Below, one piece after another: positions 16,793 to 25,999 of a DNA stretch of 64,000 nt (position 1 is the stretch's first letter; every line of letters begins with the position of its first letter). Origin of the DNA: Lachnospiraceae bacterium (GTDB lineage: Bacteria > Bacillota > Clostridia > Lachnospirales > Lachnospiraceae). The position numbers and the translations under genes were made by a program. The DNA lies in contig CP107199.1 in NCBI GenBank assembly GCA_025758065.1, positions 310,001-374,000 of the forward strand, written 5' to 3'. Below the pieces are notes generated by a model that worked only from the letters and a program-made list of their open reading frames with translations, did no database searches and was not told the origin of the DNA.

Positions 16793-16821
16793 AGTATAGC
16801 ATAACTGCTCCGCTTTTCCAA
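16793..16821 (-). promoter_or_regulatory. Sigma-A promoter of the transporter operon
   Basis: Minus strand -35 TTGGAA (16821-16816), 17-bp spacer, -10 TATACT (16798-16793). Confidence 0.65.
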
Positions 16822-16864
16822 TAGTAATTTTATTCTAACATGCCATATTTTCCACTATATTTTC

Positions 16865-17767
16865 CTACTTTTTCCCAGTTTCCTTAGAAACTGCCTCTGC
16901 TTCCTCTGCCTTTTTGATCATCAGGTCTGTCATCTTTTGCTGATACTCTTCATCCGCCGTGATCTCATTTCCCTCTTCATCTGCCTCTACAGCAAACAGA
17001 AAAGTTCTTGCATCATTGATCTCATAGCTGCAGGTTACAAATGTATACAGTGCTTTCACCGGGTATTCTACGGTTTCTGCATAGGAGCATGGGGCGATCA
17101 TCTCTTTTACAAACTCATCAAAAGCTTCCTGACTCTTAAAACGGGTCTTGCGCACAATAGGCTTTGCCTCTCCATAATAGCAGGATACCGCCTTTAAACG
17201 TATCTCCCGTTCAGGAGTATAAATAGAAAAATACTGATGCTCTTTAAAATAAGAAGGATCTTTATAGCGGACAATATCTTTAAACATGCTTCCGTTCTTC
17301 ATATTGTGTCCGTAAAGGATATTATTTCTTCCCTCAAAATCTCCTTCGCTTTCATAATCCAGATAAATACTTCCGGCTACACTTGCTTCCCCGTTGAAAT
17401 CATGTTTCAGGTAAAAATCATTATCTGTTCCCTGTACAATAGGATAACTGATCTTCGTATCCGGAATATGGATCCAGCCGATAGTATCAGGATTTTCCTC
17501 TTTTAATTTTTCAAAATCATAGGGTGACTGGTATTCCTCTTTTTCAGGTTCTGTCTCCAGTTCCTGTTTTTCCGTTTCTTCTATTGTAATGGTCTCCTGG
17601 GTTGTCTGGGCAGCTTCCCTTGCAAGACGTTCATACTCTTCCTGGGCTCTTTTATCTGCAAGATAACTGTGCAAAGTCAGGCCGCCGCTTACTAAAAACA
17701 CCAGAAGAGCAACGCAGACCACTATTTTCCACAGAGTACCTCTGCCGCTTTTTTTGTTGTCTTCCAT
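16865..17767 (-). CDS. srtB: Class B sortase
   Basis: 300 residues. N-terminal TM anchor (about 13-34), Glu-rich linker, then a sortase B domain with catalytic His in ILYGHNM (about 153), Cys in TFVTCSYE (about 244) and Arg in NDARTFLFA (about 252). It joins secreted proteins with an NPQTN-like motif to peptidoglycan or pilins. No substrate gene with a sorting signal is visible nearby, so it probably acts on targets encoded elsewhere. Located 12 bp downstream of an unknown protein gene, probably in one transcript. Confidence 0.92.
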   Translation of the reverse strand: MEDNKKSGRGTLWKIVVCVALLVFLVSGGLTLHSYLADKRAQEEYERLAREAAQTTQETITIEETEKQELETEPEKEEYQSPYDFEKLKEENPDTIGWIHIPDTKISYPIVQGTDNDFYLKHDFNGEASVAGSIYLDYESEGDFEGRNNILYGHNMKNGSMFKDIVRYKDPSYFKEHQYFSIYTPEREIRLKAVSCYYGEAKPIVRKTRFKSQEAFDEFVKEMIAPCSYAETVEYPVKALYTFVTCSYEINDARTFLFAVEADEEGNEITADEEYQQKMTDLMIKKAEEAEAVSKETGKK

Positions 17768-17779
17768 GCTTTCTTTCCT

Positions 17780-18652
17780 TTATGCTGTATAAATCTGCTT
17801 TTTCACTGTTTTTTTCTGCCACTGTCCGGATCTTGCCACTGCCTCGTGCATCAGTAAAAGCAGTTCCATAAAGCTTCTAAAGCTTACCTGGCAGCGTTTT
17901 TCCTTCCAGCTAATGGTTCCCTGCCATGTGGCATTTCTGCGGAACAGTACACGTACTACAAAAGTTGCCGGACCATAATTTCCATTTTCCACATAGAAGC
18001 TGCGCGGGATGATCACAGAATGTTCCTTTGCATTTTCAGGAAGAGGATCAATCATCTCTGCAATCTTTTCCCTTAATTCAAATTCATTATAGAAGATCCT
18101 GCGGTCTTCTACTGCAGGATGAGATACATCACCACTCATATTATGGTCTTCATAATTGCGCACTGCTACTTCACACATCTTTTTTCCAAGACCATATGGA
18201 AGCCTGGTAACTCCTGATCCCAGCTGTTGGTCAAAAAAGTCCATCAGCTCCATAAAACTGTCAAAACGGCTTTTAACTTCACTGCCCAGCTGTTCGATCA
18301 CTCCCTGCCAGGAAGCATAGTAGCGGTACTGTACATGAAGACGGAAATCTGCCAGTTTTCCCGTATTTTCAGGCTCTAACATCTCCATACGGTTTTCTGT
18401 CTCATCTTCCATCAGATCCAGCCAGTCTTTTTTTCCGAAATTGCGCGGATCCACACTCTTCATAGGATAATGGATCTCATCAAACAATTCCTCTAACACA
18501 AACACCATTTCTGACAGGCTGTAAAAAGCAATGCCACCATTTTTGCTTTCATGATAGATTCTTCCTTTTAAGATCCTCTTTTCAAAATCATCAACAGCAA
18601 TATGAACCTGTCGATAAGAGTTAGGTATGGATCCAGTTTTCGCTATTGACAT
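17780..18652 (-). CDS. Unknown protein with internal repeats, co-transcribed with sortase B
   Basis: About 290 residues, no signal peptide or TM segment. I do not recognise the family. Three related segments recur: GRIYHESKNGGIAFYSLSEM (about 28), YRYYASWQGVIEQL with SFMELMDFFD (about 112), and LFRRNATWQGTISW with SFRSFMELLLLMHE (about 240). Each is a short beta-hairpin-like stretch ending in an S-F-x-E-L helix. The start at 18652 follows GGTGAG; an alternative ATG lies at 18682. The partner role with srtB is only suggested by position. Confidence 0.6.
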   Translation of the reverse strand: MSIAKTGSIPNSYRQVHIAVDDFEKRILKGRIYHESKNGGIAFYSLSEMVFVLEELFDEIHYPMKSVDPRNFGKKDWLDLMEDETENRMEMLEPENTGKLADFRLHVQYRYYASWQGVIEQLGSEVKSRFDSFMELMDFFDQQLGSGVTRLPYGLGKKMCEVAVRNYEDHNMSGDVSHPAVEDRRIFYNEFELREKIAEMIDPLPENAKEHSVIIPRSFYVENGNYGPATFVVRVLFRRNATWQGTISWKEKRCQVSFRSFMELLLLMHEAVARSGQWQKKTVKKQIYTA

Positions 18653-18735
18653 TTTCTCACCCACTTTTCTGTTTCGTACCATCTCAATATAGTCATTATT
18701 ATATAGGTTACTATTTTATACCATGATGCCGGGCA

Positions 18736-18765
18736 GGTGTCAAAAGGGTTTTAACACCTATACTA
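18736..18765. repeat. R3-like hairpin
   Basis: AGGTGTCAAAA-ggg-TTTTAACACCT, an 11-bp stem with one mismatch, in the divergent region between the unknown gene and the BTAD regulator. The core resembles the first hairpin of the R3 repeats. No other element is clear in the rest of this roughly 275-bp interval. Confidence 0.5.
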
Positions 18766-18927
18766 CTATCAGTATACCAGACAGTGGTTACAAAACGGTT
18801 ACAAAACACTACGGTTTTTGTATTTTTTTCAGGAATAAACTGGACATTTTTAAACCGCATAGTTATACTTAAGATATGTATTTAACGTTCATATCTTAAA
18901 TTTATATAGATAAGGAGACTTGTCATT

Positions 18928-20199
18928 ATGCCATCTTCTTCTGATCAGAAACCAATGATCTATGTACAAACTCTTGGCGGTTTTTCCATTAAAACAGGAG
19001 ACCTTCAGATCAACGATAACAGAAACCAGTCAAAAAAGCCATGGGCCTTACTGGAATATCTGATAGTTTTCCAGAAAAAAGAGATCAGCCCTGCAGAACT
19101 GATCCACATTATCTGGGCAGATGAAACGGGAGCCAATCCAAGTGGTGCATTAAAGACCCTTATGTTCCGCTCCCGCAAACTGTTAGAGCCACTGGGAATC
19201 TCCCCACAAAAGCTTTTAGTCCAGCAAAGAGGCACCTATGCCTGGACCCAGGAATATCATACAGTCCTTGACATTGATGAATTTGAATCCATCTGCAACA
19301 AGGCCTTAAGCAGTTCTCTTTCTGCTGAAGAAAGCCTTAAACTGTGCCTGGATGGCCTGGCTCTTTATAAGGGAGACTTCCTACCAAAATCAGAATATGA
19401 ATCATGGGTCATTCCCATCAGCGCTTATTATCATTCTCTGTACCAGAAGCTGGTTTACAAGACCATTCAGCTGCTTTTGGACAAACAGGCTTACGGACAG
19501 ATCACTTCTGTCTGCCAGACAGCCATCGGGATTGAACCCTTCGATGAAGAATTCCATTATTATCTGGTCTATTCTTTATTTAAAGACGGACATACAAGTC
19601 AGGCATTAGAAGAATACAGCAACACCTTAGATATGTTTTATAATGAATTTTCCATTTCACCAACGGAACATTTTAAGGACCTGTATAATACCATCCGCAA
19701 CAGCGAACGGGGTATCAATACCAATCTTGACTCCATACAGACTGCTTTAAACGAAGAAGGCAGCGGCGGGGCTTTCTACTGTGAATATCCGGTATTTCGT
19801 GATCTTTTCCAGTTAGAGCGCCGTTCCATCCAGCGTACCGGTGATTCTATTTATCTGTGTCTGCTGACCATTACCGGTATTGATGGAAACGTTCCAAAAA
19901 GCATGATCCTACAAAAAGCTATGGAGCACTTAAATACCTCTATTTTAAACTCCTTACGGTGCAGTGATGTTTTCACCCGCTACAGTATCAGCCAGTATCT
20001 GATCCTGCTTCCTACTGTAACAGCTGAAAAAGGCGAAATGGTATTAAAACGCATCATCACAAACTTCCGCAAACTGTATAACCGCAAAGACATTACTGTA
20101 GAGATGCGCTTACAGCCTATCCTTCCCTGGAAAAATGTACCTTTAAAAGAAACTCTGGAATATGGGGAAATGACACCTGAAACAGATGAAACGATATAA
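18928..20199 (+). CDS. SARP/BTAD-type regulator with degenerate GGDEF-like C-terminus
   Basis: 423 residues. N-terminal OmpR-like winged helix (about 8-95; FSIKTGDLQINDNRNQSKKP), bacterial transcriptional activation domain (about 100-255), and a C-terminal region (about 290-400) that follows the GGDEF pattern. The core reads CSDVFTRYSISQYLILLP, where cyclases have a RxGGDEF motif, so catalytic residues are lost. It is probably a DNA-binding regulator with an inactive nucleotide-sensing-like module. RBS AAGGAG precedes the ATG. The target is unknown; it is divergent from the sortase operon. Confidence 0.75.
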   Translation: MPSSSDQKPMIYVQTLGGFSIKTGDLQINDNRNQSKKPWALLEYLIVFQKKEISPAELIHIIWADETGANPSGALKTLMFRSRKLLEPLGISPQKLLVQQRGTYAWTQEYHTVLDIDEFESICNKALSSSLSAEESLKLCLDGLALYKGDFLPKSEYESWVIPISAYYHSLYQKLVYKTIQLLLDKQAYGQITSVCQTAIGIEPFDEEFHYYLVYSLFKDGHTSQALEEYSNTLDMFYNEFSISPTEHFKDLYNTIRNSERGINTNLDSIQTALNEEGSGGAFYCEYPVFRDLFQLERRSIQRTGDSIYLCLLTITGIDGNVPKSMILQKAMEHLNTSILNSLRCSDVFTRYSISQYLILLPTVTAEKGEMVLKRIITNFRKLYNRKDITVEMRLQPILPWKNVPLKETLEYGEMTPETDETI

Positions 20200-20207
20200 A
20201 ACGATAT

Positions 20208-20273
20208 TGGGGGCAAAAGGTATTTTGCCCCCTCTGATACTGAATTGCTACGTGCTTTGCACTCCCGCAATTT
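20208..20273. repeat. R3 repeat, copy 1
   Basis: First hairpin GGGGGCAAAA-ggta-TTTTGCCCCC, second nested hairpin TGAATTGC-tac-GTGC-ttt-GCAC-tccc-GCAATT. Compared with the copy at 25873-25937 (GGGGTCAAAA/TTTTGACCCC) the first stem has changed on both arms with pairing kept. Confidence 0.75.
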
Positions 20274-20275
20274 TA

Positions 20276-20311
20276 AAAACAGATGGAGCCAATATGGTCC
20301 CATCTGTTTTT
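20276..20311. terminator. Bidirectional-type terminator
   Basis: AAAACAGATGG and CCATCTGTTTTT, an 11-bp perfect stem with T-runs on both strands, between the convergent BTAD regulator and L,D-transpeptidase genes. Confidence 0.85.
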
Positions 20312-20409
20312 GTATGTCCATATTACACAGTGACGGTTCCTGCCGACAGCAAAAAAGCTCTGCCCTGCAATGCCCACATTCCGACAATACTGGGATGTGA
20401 TCTCATCTC

Positions 20410-21843
20410 TTATGGTGTGCAGATCACCGGTATTCCCTTATAAAGCATATCATAAAAGGCCGGAACACTTGCAGGCGGAAGATTTACGCAGCCATGGCTT
20501 CCACTTGTCTGATAAATCGTTCCTCCAAACTTATTTCTCCAGGAAGCATCATGAAATCCGATACCACCATTAAATGGCATCCAGTAATCCACATGGCTTT
20601 CATATTCATACTTGCCGTTATCCAGTTTCTTTCCCCGAAGGATACGGTCTTTTTCCTTATAAGTCAGACTGTAGATACCATCTGGTGTAGTATATGCCTT
20701 TGACACATTTCCAGTTACGCAAGGAGCATCCCACACACAGGCACCATCTTTGATCATGTACACATGCTGTCCGGCCAGATCTACCTGCACATAAGTATTT
20801 CCCCAGTCACTGCCTGTTCTGGAAGCTGCACTCTGGCTGTAAACAGGCTCTCTGTCTGCGCTGTCACCATTCTGCCATACAGAGCCGCTCTGAATCAGCT
20901 CTGTAAGTGCTGCGATCTCACCTGCCTGGTCGATCTTCCAGCCATAAGGGCCGGTAAGCTGATACTCAGCGCCAGATACCCCTGTAAAGGTACGCATCTT
21001 TCCTGCTGTATCATAAGCCGCTGCCAGATTTGCCACAAACGCAGCAACTTTCTCCTGATCCAAGGTTACCTGACCATTACTGCTTCCTGTTATCCAGCTG
21101 GATATAGTCTCACCGGAAAGCACTTCTGATGCATCTCCAAATACATATCGCAGCTGTTTTTTCCTGCGGCTGTTCATGGCATCACATAAAGCCTTCAGAT
21201 TTTCATCGTTTTCCCAGACACCAACCGTACGGTAGCAACCGGTTTCTTCTAATGAAACTTCTTTACTGCCGGATCTCACCACTGCTGTGAGCACCTGCTT
21301 TGTCTTTTCCGGATCTACGTCATTTCCCTGTACTGCCGGGATAATGGTAAAATCCTTGCCTTCTTCATATGGGGAAATAGATGCATCTTTCGTAGTTATA
21401 ATGCTTCCGTCACTGATACAGGATAATCCGCTTATCTTGCTGTTTAACGCTTCTTCATTATATCGGGCAGACACTTCCATTGTGTGGGTATTATTCCCGG
21501 AAGGTCCTGCCACACGACCGGAAGCATTTTGGTTGTCTAAGATTTCCTGGATATTGCCGGAAACCGTTACCTGATAGCCGATATCGCTACCTTTAATGCT
21601 CTCCTCTTTTCCATTTTTTTCCTTTATGCGAAGACTGTACTCCCCGGCATAAAAACCTTCAATCCTGCTTTTCGCCTCATCCGGTGTAAGTCCCCCTACA
21701 CCTATTCCATTGATTTTTGTGCCTGAAACCAGTCTGGATGTATCACTTTCATCTGCAAAAGCTCCTATGGTAGCAGCTAAAGACAATGCCAGTGCTGACA
21801 GGACTGTTAAAAGCAATTTCTTTTTTCCTACATTTTTTCTCAT
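20410..21843 (-). CDS. L,D-transpeptidase with peptidoglycan-binding domains
   Basis: 477 residues. Signal/TM segment (about 9-29), two repeats of the PG-binding type 4 domain seen in VanW/ErfK-like proteins (about 40-330), and a C-terminal YkuD catalytic domain with HDASW and the nucleophile motif SHGCVNLPP. Forms 3-3 peptide cross-links or attaches proteins to peptidoglycan outside the cell. The start at 21843 is preferred (GGGGT box, signal peptide begins there) over the longer frame to 21900, which would abut the cyclophilin stop. Likely co-transcribed with the cyclophilin upstream. Confidence 0.9.
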   Translation of the reverse strand: MRKNVGKKKLLLTVLSALALSLAATIGAFADESDTSRLVSGTKINGIGVGGLTPDEAKSRIEGFYAGEYSLRIKEKNGKEESIKGSDIGYQVTVSGNIQEILDNQNASGRVAGPSGNNTHTMEVSARYNEEALNSKISGLSCISDGSIITTKDASISPYEEGKDFTIIPAVQGNDVDPEKTKQVLTAVVRSGSKEVSLEETGCYRTVGVWENDENLKALCDAMNSRRKKQLRYVFGDASEVLSGETISSWITGSSNGQVTLDQEKVAAFVANLAAAYDTAGKMRTFTGVSGAEYQLTGPYGWKIDQAGEIAALTELIQSGSVWQNGDSADREPVYSQSAASRTGSDWGNTYVQVDLAGQHVYMIKDGACVWDAPCVTGNVSKAYTTPDGIYSLTYKEKDRILRGKKLDNGKYEYESHVDYWMPFNGGIGFHDASWRNKFGGTIYQTSGSHGCVNLPPASVPAFYDMLYKGIPVICTP

Positions 21844-21899
21844 TCTTTTACCCCTTTTCAGGTATATGTTCTCTTGAAACCTTTCCTGAAGCTGCCACA

Positions 21900-22619
21900 T
21901 TAATCGATCACTTTAATACTCTCGATCACCGGCTGATTTTCCTTTGCAACTGTTCCGTTGTTATCTTCTACCTTAGTATCTTCACAAATGGCATCTACCA
22001 CTTCCATACCATCTGTTACATAACCAAAGCAGGCATATTCACCATCTAAGAAAGTGCTGTCTTTATGCACAATAAAGAACTGGGAGCTTGCACTATCCTT
22101 ACGCTGGGACCTTGCCATGGAAATAGCCCCTCTTGTATGGGATAATGTATTTTTCACGCCATTAGAGTCAAATTCACCTTTGATCTCACGCTCAGAACCG
22201 CCCATACCAGTGCCCAACGGATCACCCCCCTGGATCATAAAACCACTGATAATGCGATGGAAAGTAAGTCCGTCATAAAAACCATTTCCAACCAGATCAA
22301 GGAAGTTTGCAACAGTAACAGGAGCTGCATCTCCATCTAATTCTACGTTAATAGTGCCGTAATCTTTTACATTGATCTCTACATGGTGCTTTCCGGCAGC
22401 TGCCCTCAGATCCAGTTCACTGTTTTCCTCTGCTGCTTCTGTAGTTTCACTGACTGCTGCCTGGGTTGTCTTATCTGTTTTTTCTGTTTCTTTTGTATCT
22501 TCTACCTTTGCAGTTGTTTCAACTGCAGTTGTTCCTGCCGCATTATCCTTTGTACTGCAGCCTGCTAATAACATAGCAGATGCTGCTGCCATCAGGCAGA
22601 TCTTCATCCATTTTTTCAT
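21900..22619 (-). CDS. Cyclophilin-type peptidyl-prolyl isomerase lipoprotein
   Basis: 239 residues. Lipoprotein signal with lipobox LLAGCS (Cys about 21), a Thr/Glu-rich linker (about 25-70), then a cyclophilin domain (about 75-238) with FHRIISGFMIQGGDP and SQFFIVH. An extracytoplasmic folding catalyst for secreted proteins; next to the L,D-transpeptidase gene. Confidence 0.93.
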   Translation of the reverse strand: MKKWMKICLMAAASAMLLAGCSTKDNAAGTTAVETTAKVEDTKETEKTDKTTQAAVSETTEAAEENSELDLRAAAGKHHVEINVKDYGTINVELDGDAAPVTVANFLDLVGNGFYDGLTFHRIISGFMIQGGDPLGTGMGGSEREIKGEFDSNGVKNTLSHTRGAISMARSQRKDSASSQFFIVHKDSTFLDGEYACFGYVTDGMEVVDAICEDTKVEDNNGTVAKENQPVIESIKVID

Positions 22620-22829
22620 TTTTTGTTATAATTCCTTTCTCTACTATGAAAGTGTTGCCAAGTAGCTATAATGTCTGCATATCTGAACGAAAAGACATAT
22701 AGGCATCTGGCAGCCGGGACACCAGCTGTTCCCAGCATAGCATTTTCACCTCATACAGTAAAGCGTTTCACAAAAATATCAAACTTCCGTAAGATTTATT
22801 AAGAAAGATTTTTTCTGTATACATCCGCC

Positions 22830-22871
22830 AAAAGCAACAGCGCCGAAGTTTCCTCCGACGCTGTCACTTTT
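22830..22871 (-). terminator. Terminator downstream of ppdK
   Basis: ACAGCGTCGGAGG and CTTCGGCGCTGT form a stem with A-rich and T-rich flanks (AAAAGTG, GCTTTT). It sits in the otherwise featureless interval between ppdK and the cyclophilin gene (22620-22921). Confidence 0.75.
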
Positions 22872-22921
22872 ATCCCTTATATAACAATTTTTAATCGATC
22901 AGCCTGTTTTAATCTCTGTAA

Positions 22922-25546
22922 TTAATCTTCCAGAGCTGCCTGTGCTGCTGCTAAGCGGGCGATCGGTACACGGAATGGTGAGCAGGATACATAGTCCAGT
23001 CCAATCTTATGGCAGAATTCTACGGAGCTTGGGTCACCGCCGTGCTCGCCGCAGATACCAACATGAAGTTCAGGACGTGTAGCCTTTCCTAACTTAATAG
23101 CCATTTCCATCAGCTTGCCTACACCAGTCTGATCCAGTTTTGCAAATGGATCATTCTCGAAGATCTTAGCATCATAGTAAGCATTTAAGAACTTGCCAGC
23201 ATCATCACGGGAGAATCCGTAAGTCATCTGGGTTAAGTCATTGGTACCGAAGCAGAAGAATTCAGCATCCTTAGCGATCTCATCAGCAGTTAAAGCTGCT
23301 CTTGGGATCTCAATCATAGTACCAACTTCATATTTCAGATCAACACCAGCTGCTGCGATCTCAGCATCAGCGGTCTCAACAACGATCTTCTTAACATACT
23401 TTAATTCCTTTGTATCGCAGATCAGAGGGATCATGATCTCTGGGCAAACATTCCAGTCTGCATGAGCCTTCTTAACATTGATAGCTGCACGGATAACAGC
23501 TCTTGTCTGCATCTTGGCGATTTCAGGATAGGTAACAGCCAGACGGCAGCCACGGTGTCCCATCATTGGGTTGAATTCGTGAAGCGCATCACAGATAGCC
23601 TTGATCTGTTCAACAGTCTTGCCCTGTGCGTCAGCCAGCTTCTTAATATCCTCTTCCTCAGTAGGAACGAACTCATGCAGAGGCGGATCCAGGAAACGGA
23701 TGGTAACTGGGTTGCCTTCCAGAGCTTCGTACAGCTTCTCGAAATCTCCCTGCTGTTCAGGTAAGATCTTCTCCAGAGCTGCTTCTCTTTCTTCTACTGT
23801 TTCAGAGCAGATCATCTCACGGAATGCATCAATTCTGTTGCCCTCAAAGAACATATGCTCTGTACGGCAAAGACCAATACCTTCTGCGCCAAGCTCTCTT
23901 GCCTTTGCAGCATCTCTAGGAGTATCTGCATTGGTACGAACCTGTAATCTTCTATATTTGTCAGCCCATGCCATGATTCTTCCGAATTCACCAGCAATAG
24001 TAGCATCTACAGTTGGAATAATGCCATCGTAGATCTTACCGGTAGAACCATCAATAGACATCCAGTCACCTTCATGGTATTCTTTTCCAGCCAGAACGAA
24101 CTTCTTGTTCGCTTCATCCATAATGATCTCGGAACAGCCGGATACACAGCAGGTACCCATACCACGTGCAACTACAGCTGCATGGCTGGTCATACCACCA
24201 CGGACAGTCAGGATACCCTGAGCAGCCTTCATACCTTCAATATCTTCAGGAGAAGTTTCCAGACGGACCAGAACTACCTTCTCACCTTTAGCCTTCCAAG
24301 CCTTTGCATCTTCTGCTGTGAACACGATCTTACCGCAGGCAGCACCTGGTGAAGCAGCCAGTGCCTTAGCTACAGGCTCTGCTTTCTTCAGTGCAGCAGC
24401 ATCAAACTGAGGATGAAGCAGTGTATCCAGGTTACGTGGATCGATCATCTTAACTGCTTTCTTCTCATCGATCATGCCTTCATCAACTAAATCACATGCG
24501 ATCTTTAATGCAGCCTTTGCAGTTCTCTTACCATTACGTGTCTGTAACATGTACAGCTTTTTGTCCTCAATGGTGAACTCCATGTCCTGCATATCTCTGT
24601 AGTGATCTTCCAGAGTATGGCAGATACCTACGAACTGCTCATAAACTTCTGGCATAACTTCCTTTAACTGGTCGATCTTTTGAGGTGTACGCACACCAGC
24701 TACTACGTCTTCGCCCTGTGCATTCATCAGGAACTCGCCCATTAAATGTTTCTCACCAGTTGCTGGGTCACGGGTAAATGCAACACCAGTACCGGAGGTC
24801 TCACCCATGTTACCAAATGCCATCATCTGTACATTTACTGCAGTACCCCAGGAATATGGGATATCGTTGTCACGACGGTAAACATTTGCTCTTGGGTTAT
24901 CCCATGAACGGAATACAGCCTTGATTGCTTCCATTAACTGCTCCTTAGGATCAGTTGGGAAATCTTTTCCGATCTTTTCTTTATATTCAGCCTTGAACTG
25001 CTCAGCCAGATCATGAAGATCTTCTGCAGTCAGCTCAACGTCCTGCTTAACGCCTTTTTCAGCTTTCATCTTATCGATGAGTTCTTCAAAGTATTTCTTT
25101 CCGACTTCCATAACAACATCGGAGAACATCTGGATAAATCTTCTGTAGCAGTCCCATGCCCAACGTGGATTGCCGGACTTCTTAGCCAGAACATCTACTA
25201 CTTCTTCATTCAAACCTAAGTTCAGAATGGTATCCATCATACCAGGCATAGATGCTCTTGCACCGGAACGAACGGAAACCAGAAGTGGATTTTCCCTGTC
25301 ACCAAACTTCTTGCCGGTGATCTCTTCCATCTTTCCGATATATTCCATGATCTGGCCCATGATCTCATCATTGATTTTTCTGCCATCTTCATAGTACTGT
25401 GTACAAGCTTCTGTTGTAATTGTAAATCCCTGAGGAACCGGTAAACCAAGATTTGTCATCTCAGCCAGGTTTGCACCTTTGCCTCCCAGAAGATTTCTCA
25501 TGTTTGCATTACCTTCACTGAACAAGTAAACCCACTTTGTTGCCAT
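22922..25546 (-). CDS. ppdK: Pyruvate, phosphate dikinase
   Basis: 874 residues, full length. Interconverts pyruvate + ATP + Pi and PEP + AMP + PPi. N-terminal ATP-grasp domain (about 1-340; LLGGKGANLAEMTNLGLPVP), swivelling phosphohistidine domain with GGMTSHAAVVARGMG (His about 455), C-terminal TIM barrel with CRTEHMFF and GTNDLTQMTYGFSRDD. In clostridia it serves glycolysis or gluconeogenesis with PPi. GAGGAGG before the ATG. A promoter and a candidate cre box lie upstream. Confidence 0.98.
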   Translation of the reverse strand: MATKWVYLFSEGNANMRNLLGGKGANLAEMTNLGLPVPQGFTITTEACTQYYEDGRKINDEIMGQIMEYIGKMEEITGKKFGDRENPLLVSVRSGARASMPGMMDTILNLGLNEEVVDVLAKKSGNPRWAWDCYRRFIQMFSDVVMEVGKKYFEELIDKMKAEKGVKQDVELTAEDLHDLAEQFKAEYKEKIGKDFPTDPKEQLMEAIKAVFRSWDNPRANVYRRDNDIPYSWGTAVNVQMMAFGNMGETSGTGVAFTRDPATGEKHLMGEFLMNAQGEDVVAGVRTPQKIDQLKEVMPEVYEQFVGICHTLEDHYRDMQDMEFTIEDKKLYMLQTRNGKRTAKAALKIACDLVDEGMIDEKKAVKMIDPRNLDTLLHPQFDAAALKKAEPVAKALAASPGAACGKIVFTAEDAKAWKAKGEKVVLVRLETSPEDIEGMKAAQGILTVRGGMTSHAAVVARGMGTCCVSGCSEIIMDEANKKFVLAGKEYHEGDWMSIDGSTGKIYDGIIPTVDATIAGEFGRIMAWADKYRRLQVRTNADTPRDAAKARELGAEGIGLCRTEHMFFEGNRIDAFREMICSETVEEREAALEKILPEQQGDFEKLYEALEGNPVTIRFLDPPLHEFVPTEEEDIKKLADAQGKTVEQIKAICDALHEFNPMMGHRGCRLAVTYPEIAKMQTRAVIRAAINVKKAHADWNVCPEIMIPLICDTKELKYVKKIVVETADAEIAAAGVDLKYEVGTMIEIPRAALTADEIAKDAEFFCFGTNDLTQMTYGFSRDDAGKFLNAYYDAKIFENDPFAKLDQTGVGKLMEMAIKLGKATRPELHVGICGEHGGDPSSVEFCHKIGLDYVSCSPFRVPIARLAAAQAALED

Positions 25547-25656
25547 AAGTCTTTTCCTCCTCTAATATAGCAGTCCGTCAGGTCCCTTTTTTCCTGACTG
25601 CCGCCGGCTTAGCTTAGGACAGAACCAATGATTCATTTCGTCCGTCCAACGTGTTT

Positions 25657-25684
25657 ATTATATCACAAAGTTTTTTTCAGTAAA
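25657..25684 (-). promoter_or_regulatory. Sigma-A promoter of ppdK (extended -10)
   Basis: Minus strand -35 TTTACT (25684-25679), 16-bp spacer, and TGATATAAT, an extended -10 (25665-25657). Confidence 0.7.
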
Positions 25685-25738
25685 CCCTTTTGGAGGCAAA
25701 ACTTTGAAAAAATTTGTTAATTTTACTGTAAAAACATG

Positions 25739-25752
25739 TGTAAGCGCTTCCA
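25739..25752. promoter_or_regulatory. Candidate catabolite-responsive element (cre)
   Basis: TGTAAGCGCTTCCA fits the cre consensus TGWAANCGNTNWCA with one mismatch. It lies about 55 bp upstream of the ppdK -35, a position expected for CcpA activation rather than repression. Confidence 0.5.
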
Positions 25753-25872
25753 CTTTCTGTCATTTTCACATATGCGTTGTTGATTCGTATTTGCGAATAG
25801 GTACTATGTACAAAAAAATATATATGATGTAAGTGGCAAAATTTACTTTTGACACTCACATCATATGATGTT

Positions 25873-25937
25873 GGGGTCAAAAGGTATTTTGACCCCTCTG
25901 ATACCGAATTGCTACGTGCTTTGCACTCCCGCAATTC
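25873..25937. repeat. R3 repeat, copy 2
   Basis: GGGGTCAAAA-ggta-TTTTGACCCC followed by GAATTGC-tac-GTGC-ttt-GCAC-tccc-GCAATTC. Same layout as copy 1 at 20208. Part of a 658-bp gene-free stretch (25547-26204) that otherwise holds the ppdK promoter, cre box, an R4 element and a terminator. Confidence 0.8.
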
Positions 25938-25999
25938 TAAAAACATTCGTAATCCGCTCATTTTTCTTCAAAAAATGGCTCCTTACTCATGTTTTTGGC

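Noticed and set aside
20200..20387. Peptides with LRECKARSNSVSEG on the minus strand here and at 25677-25961
   Set aside because: These similar peptides are produced by R3 repeats, not by homologous genes.
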